From Gallionellaceae bacterium (lineage in GTDB: Bacteria > Pseudomonadota > Gammaproteobacteria > Burkholderiales > Gallionellaceae): a stretch of DNA of 64,000 bases. Below are positions 60,114 to 64,000 of this stretch, one piece after another (position 1 is the stretch's first letter; each line of letters begins with the position of its first letter). The stretch lies in the NCBI GenBank assembly GCA_019753125.1, contig JAIELH010000056.1, forward strand, positions 1 to 64,000, given 5' to 3'. The notes under the pieces are model-generated. The model saw only the letters and a list, made by a program, of their open reading frames with translations. It had not been told where the DNA came from and did no database searches. The translations under genes and the position numbers were made by a program.

Positions 60114-61343
60114 TCAGCTGCGGTAGCTCGCGTTGATCTTGACGTAATCGTAAGAAAAATCGCATGTCCATACGGTGGCATTTGCCGCGCCACGGCCCAG
60201 CGCCACGCGGATCGTGATGTCGTTTTGCCGCATCACGCGCTGCCCGTCTTCCTCGCAATAGCTGGCGGCGCGCCCGCCGTTCTCGGCGACCAGCACGTCA
60301 TCCAGATACAGCTTCAGTGCGGCGACGTCCAGATCGTCTATGCCGGCATAACCGATTGCGGCGAGGATGCGCCCGAGGTTGGGGTCGGAGGCAAAGAACG
60401 CGGTCTTGACCAGCGGCGAACGCGCAATCGCGTAGCCGATCTGCTTGCATTCGGCTTCATCGCGGCCGCCTTCGATACGCACGGTGATGAATTTGGTCGC
60501 GCCTTCGCCGTCGCGCACGATGGCTTGCGCCAGCCAGATCGCGACTTCGCTGACGGCGGCTTGCAGTGTGGCAAATTCTGCGCTGCCGGCTTCGCGGATT
60601 TCCGGTAGGGTGGCTTGTCCGGTGGCAATCAGCATCAGCGCATCGTTGGTGGAAGTATCGCCGTCCACAGTGATGCAGTTGAACGAGCAGTTGGCGGCCT
60701 CGCTGACCATGCGCTGCAACAGCGGTTGCGCGATTGCGGCATCGGTGGCGATGTAGCCGAGCATCGTCGCCATGTTCGGATGGATCATGCCGGAACCTTT
60801 GGCGATGCCGGTGATCGTGATGGTCACGCCATTTATCGTGACTTGTCTGGAAATCGCCTTGGCGACGATGTCGGTGGTCATGATCGCGTATGCGGCATCG
60901 TGCCAGTTGCCGGCACGCATGTTCGCGATGCATCCGGGCAGGCCGGCGGCGATTTTGCCGACCGGCAACGGCTCCATGATTACGCCGGTGGAAAATGGCA
61001 AAATCTGCGACGCCTTGCAGTCCAGCAGCCCGGCCAGCGCCGCGCAGGTGGTGCGCGCATCCTGCAAGCCCTGTTCGCCGGTTCCGGCGTTGGCGTTTCC
61101 GGTGTTGACCACCAGCGCGCGGATGCCGTCCGGCTGCGCGAGGTGTTCGCGCGCGACGGTTACCGGAGCGGCGCAGAAACGGTTCTTCGTGAACACGCCG
61201 GCAACGCGCGCGCCTGCGCAGAGTTGCATCACCAGCAGATCCTTGCGTTTTTCACGCTTGATGTTCGCTTCGGTGACGCCCAGAGAAACGCCTGCAACGG
61301 GCAACAACTGTGCCGCAACGGGCGGTGTCAGATTAACCGGCAT
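60114..61343 (-). CDS. argJ: Glutamate N-acetyltransferase / amino-acid N-acetyltransferase
   Basis: ArgJ (409 residues) recycles the acetyl group in arginine synthesis. The self-cleavage site is in [17 protein letters not shown], where cutting before Thr makes the two chains. Also seen: [13 protein letters not shown] and [16 protein letters not shown]. The C-terminus ends NASYRS as in most ArgJ. It lies 69 bases after secA, an order common in Betaproteobacteria. Confidence 0.98.
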   Translation of the reverse strand: MPVNLTPPVAAQLLPVAGVSLGVTEANIKREKRKDLLVMQLCAGARVAGVFTKNRFCAAPVTVAREHLAQPDGIRALVVNTGNANAGTGEQGLQDARTTCAALAGLLDCKASQILPFSTGVIMEPLPVGKIAAGLPGCIANMRAGNWHDAAYAIMTTDIVAKAISRQVTINGVTITITGIAKGSGMIHPNMATMLGYIATDAAIAQPLLQRMVSEAANCSFNCITVDGDTSTNDALMLIATGQATLPEIREAGSAEFATLQAAVSEVAIWLAQAIVRDGEGATKFITVRIEGGRDEAECKQIGYAIARSPLVKTAFFASDPNLGRILAAIGYAGIDDLDVAALKLYLDDVLVAENGGRAASYCEEDGQRVMRQNDITIRVALGRGAANATVWTCDFSYDYVKINASYRS

Positions 61344-61412
61344 AAGAGGTATTCCTGTCGTTTCGATGCAGTGTATCCGTCATCACGGGCATTTCATTCG
61401 CCCGATCAGGTT

Positions 61413-64000
61413 TTACAATTTCCCGTGGCATTGTTTGTATTTTTTGCCCGATCCGCAGGGACAGGGATCGTTGCGCCCCACCTTGCTGCCTTCACGCAAG
61501 AACGGTTTGTGTTCCCCTTCGGCCGCGTCCGTTGGCTGCGCCAAGGCTTCGTCATAATCGGCATGGTGATACTGCACATTTTCCGGCGCCGGCGCGGCTT
61601 CCACCGACTCGATGTCCGCTTCGCTGCGCACCTGCACCGTCATCAGCACCTGCGTCACTTCGCGTTTGATCGCATCCAGCATCAGCGAAAACAACTCGAA
61701 GGCCTCGCTCTTGTATTCCTGCTTGGGGTTCTTCTGCGCATAGCCGCGCAAATGGATGCCCTGGCGCAGATGATCCAGCGCGGCAAGATGTTCGCGCCAA
61801 TGCACATCCAGGCTTTGCAGCATGATCGCACGCTCGTAATGGTGCATCGATTCGTCGCCTACCGTCTCGACTTTGGCCTGATATTGTTGCCGCGCATGTT
61901 CGGCGATACGCGCCCGCAGCCCGGATTCGTTTAATTGCTTGTCCGTTTCGAGCCATTGCACCAGCGGCAACTCCAGGCGGTATTCGGCAGCCAACAGTTT
62001 TTCCAGGCCCGGCACATCCCACTGTTCTTCCATGCTGTGCGGCGGAATGTACTGGTTGACGGCATCTTCGAGCACGCCCTCGCGCATGGCTCCGATGGTT
62101 TCGGAAATATCCGAGCTTTCCAGCAGTTCGCTGCGCTGCTGGTAGATCACCTTGCGCTGGTCGTTGGCGACATCATCGTATTCCAGTATCTGCTTGCGTA
62201 TGTCGAAGTTGCGTGCCTCCACTTTGCGCTGTGCATTTTCGATCGCACGCGTCACCCAGCTATGCTCGATCGCTTCGCCTTCCGGCAGCTTGAACCGGTT
62301 CATGATCGCGGTCACGCGGTCGGAAGCGAAGATGCGCAGCAGCGGATCTTCCAGCGACAGGAAAAAGCGGCTCGAACCGGGGTCGCCCTGGCGGCCGGAG
62401 CGGCCGCGCAACTGGTTGTCCACACGGCGCGATTCATGGCGTTCGGTGCCGATGATGTGCAGGCCGCCGCTGGCCAGCACCTGTTCATGCAACTGCTGCC
62501 ACTCGGACTTCAGTTGCGCGATACGCTGCTCTTTGGTTTTCTCGTCCAGGCTGGCGTCGGCACGAATGTGCTCGATCTGCTTTTCAGCATTGCCGCCGAG
62601 CACGATGTCGGTGCCGCGTCCCGCCATGTTGGTGGCGATAGTGACCATGCCGGGGCGTCCGGCTTGCGCGATGATCTGCGCCTCGCGCTCGTGTTGTTTG
62701 GCGTTCAGCACCTGGTGCGGCAGCTTGTCCTTTTCCAGCAGATGCGCCAGCAATTCGGAATTTTCGATCGAGGTGGTGCCCACCAGCACCGGCTGGCCGC
62801 GCATATGGCAATCCCTGATGTCTTCGATCACCGCCTGGTATTTTTCCTTGGTGGTGAGGTACACCTTGTCCATCATGTCCTTGCGGATGGTCGGGCGATG
62901 CGGCGGAATAATCACCGTTTCCAGGTTGTAGATTTGCTGGAATTCGTATGCCTCGGTATCTGCCGTGCCGGTCATGCCGGCCAGCTTCTGGTACAAACGG
63001 AAATAATTCTGGAACGTGATCGAAGCCAGTGTCTGGTTCTCTTTCTGGATAGCCACGCCTTCCTTCGCTTCCACCGCCTGATGCAGGCCGTCGGACCAGC
63101 GCCGTCCAGACATCAGGCGGCCGGTAAATTCATCGACAATGACGACTTCTCCGTTCTGCACCACGTATTGCTGGTCGCGGAAAAACAGGTTGTGCGCGCG
63201 CAATGCCGCATACAGATGATGGATCAGCGTGATGTTGGCCGGGTCATACAGACTGCCGCCGGCAGGCAGCAAACCTGCCTGTGTAAGAATGTTTTCCGCG
63301 CGTTCGTGGCCGGATTCGGTGAGCAATATCTGGTGGTTTTTCTCGTCCACACTGAAATCGCCCGGCCCGTCTTCCTCGGCCTGACGCTGTAATTTCGGCG
63401 CAAGTTGGTTGATGCGCACATAGATGTCGACGTTGTCTTCGGCCTGGCCGGAAATAATCAGCGGTGTGCGCGCCTCGTCGATCAGGATCGAATCCACCTC
63501 GTCGACGATTGCGTAGTTGAGTGGGCGCTGGTAGCGTTCCTCGCGTTGCGTCGCCATGTTATCGCGCAGATAATCAAAGCCGAATTCGTTGTTGGTGCCG
63601 TAGGTGATGTCGGCAGCGTAGGCGGCCTGCTTCTGGTCATGCGGCATCTGTGACAGGATCACGCCCACCGATAGTCCGAGGAAGCGGTATAGCCTGCCCA
63701 TCCATTCCGCATCGCGTTCCGCCAGATAATCGTTGACCGTAACGACATGCACGCCCTTGCCGGAAATTGCATTCAGATAGGCGGGCAAAGTGGCCATCAG
63801 GGTCTTGCCTTCGCCGGTGCGCATTTCGGCGATCTTGCCGTAATGCAGCACCATTCCGCCGATCAGTTGCACGTCAAAATGGCGCATCCCCAGCACGCGC
63901 GAACTCGCCTCGCGCACCACCGCAAAGGTCTCCGGCAACAGCGCATCCAGCGATTCGCCTTGCGCAAAACGTTGCCTGAAACTGCCGGTTTTCCCGCGCA
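61413..64000 (-). CDS. secA: Preprotein translocase ATPase SecA (N-terminus cut by window end)
   Basis: SecA drives protein export through SecYEG. About 862 residues are visible; some 50 N-terminal residues are outside the window. Motifs are [17 protein letters not shown] (Walker A), [19 protein letters not shown] (DEAD-like), [15 protein letters not shown] and [20 protein letters not shown]. The C-terminal SecB/zinc-binding tail has [16 protein letters not shown]. The reading frame is open to the right edge; the TTG near 63938 is not the true start. Confidence 0.98.
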   Translation of the reverse strand, partial: RGKTGSFRQRFAQGESLDALLPETFAVVREASSRVLGMRHFDVQLIGGMVLHYGKIAEMRTGEGKTLMATLPAYLNAISGKGVHVVTVNDYLAERDAEWMGRLYRFLGLSVGVILSQMPHDQKQAAYAADITYGTNNEFGFDYLRDNMATQREERYQRPLNYAIVDEVDSILIDEARTPLIISGQAEDNVDIYVRINQLAPKLQRQAEEDGPGDFSVDEKNHQILLTESGHERAENILTQAGLLPAGGSLYDPANITLIHHLYAALRAHNLFFRDQQYVVQNGEVVIVDEFTGRLMSGRRWSDGLHQAVEAKEGVAIQKENQTLASITFQNYFRLYQKLAGMTGTADTEAYEFQQIYNLETVIIPPHRPTIRKDMMDKVYLTTKEKYQAVIEDIRDCHMRGQPVLVGTTSIENSELLAHLLEKDKLPHQVLNAKQHEREAQIIAQAGRPGMVTIATNMAGRGTDIVLGGNAEKQIEHIRADASLDEKTKEQRIAQLKSEWQQLHEQVLASGGLHIIGTERHESRRVDNQLRGRSGRQGDPGSSRFFLSLEDPLLRIFASDRVTAIMNRFKLPEGEAIEHSWVTRAIENAQRKVEARNFDIRKQILEYDDVANDQRKVIYQQRSELLESSDISETIGAMREGVLEDAVNQYIPPHSMEEQWDVPGLEKLLAAEYRLELPLVQWLETDKQLNESGLRARIAEHARQQYQAKVETVGDESMHHYERAIMLQSLDVHWREHLAALDHLRQGIHLRGYAQKNPKQEYKSEAFELFSLMLDAIKREVTQVLMTVQVRSEADIESVEAAPAPENVQYHHADYDEALAQPTDAAEGEHKPFLREGSKVGRNDPCPCGSGKKYKQCHGKL

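Noticed and set aside
61935-63392. 485-codon plus-strand frame over secA
   Set aside because: Antisense to conserved secA motifs; no recognisable protein and no leader.

Overview
The window looks like the replication-origin region of a betaproteobacterial chromosome. The closest type is probably the Nitrosomonadales/Gallionellaceae; this is my inference from gene order and protein families, since no rRNA is present. Supporting clusters are LysM-dprA-smg-topA, DUF4390-ntrY-ntrX, parA-parB-atpI-atpBEFHAGDC, ribH with a degenerate ribBX, a DUF2782 protein, a BPSS1780-type membrane protein and a choline-kinase-like thrB. No rRNA, tRNA, CRISPR array, prophage or complete insertion sequence was seen.

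Layout. 1-9.4 kb (minus): start of transketolase, the NtrY/NtrX two-component system with its DUF4390 partner, then LysM-dprA-smg-topA. 9.5-12.3 kb (plus): def-fmt-rsmB, closed by a terminator shared with the ATP synthase operon. 12.4-27.5 kb (minus): the run rpmH-rnpA-yidD-yidC-mnmE-mnmG-rsmG-parA-parB-atpI-atpBEFHAGDC, all transcribed away from the origin. 27.5-32.8 kb: dnaA, oriC (DnaA boxes in an AT-rich gap), dnaN and gyrB (plus). Two consensus parS sites flank the origin, at 23.8 and 30.4 kb. 32.9-40.3 kb (plus): an orphan radical SAM/SPASM enzyme, 5-formyl-THF cyclo-ligase, pyruvate dehydrogenase E1 and E2, nadD-rsfS-rlmH. 40.5-48.8 kb (minus): PP0621-tatB-tatA, then a molybdenum block: modE-modABC uptake and moaC-moaD-moaE, mobB, mobA-moeA-mog for cofactor synthesis (no moaA here). 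49-51.3 kb (plus): DUF2782 protein, a 236-bp MITE-like element, thrB and a membrane protein. 51.3-64 kb (minus): uvrD, a membrane methyltransferase, a YajL-like protein, a CigR/RcnB-like protein, a nuclease-Excalibur protein, pgpA, thiL, nusB, ribH, ribBX, argJ and secA (cut by the window end).

Most genes are conserved housekeeping genes. The unusual content is small repeats placed inside them. At least six genes (aceE, aceF, moeA, uvrD, the methyltransferase gene, thiL) carry G/C-rich palindromic or tandem repeats that are read through in frame as extra linker-like peptide. Three different palindrome families and one heptamer tandem repeat are involved. Two further palindromes lie between genes, one of them from the same family as the thiL element. 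This resembles, by analogy only, the intragenic palindromic elements of Rickettsia.

Other notable points: a 26-bp tandem duplication shifts the frame at the end of atpI; the MITE-like element has perfect 17-bp inverted ends and a 5-bp target duplication that runs into the thrB start codon; NtrX lacks its AAA+ domain; ModE lacks its molybdate-binding domain; tatC is missing beside tatAB.
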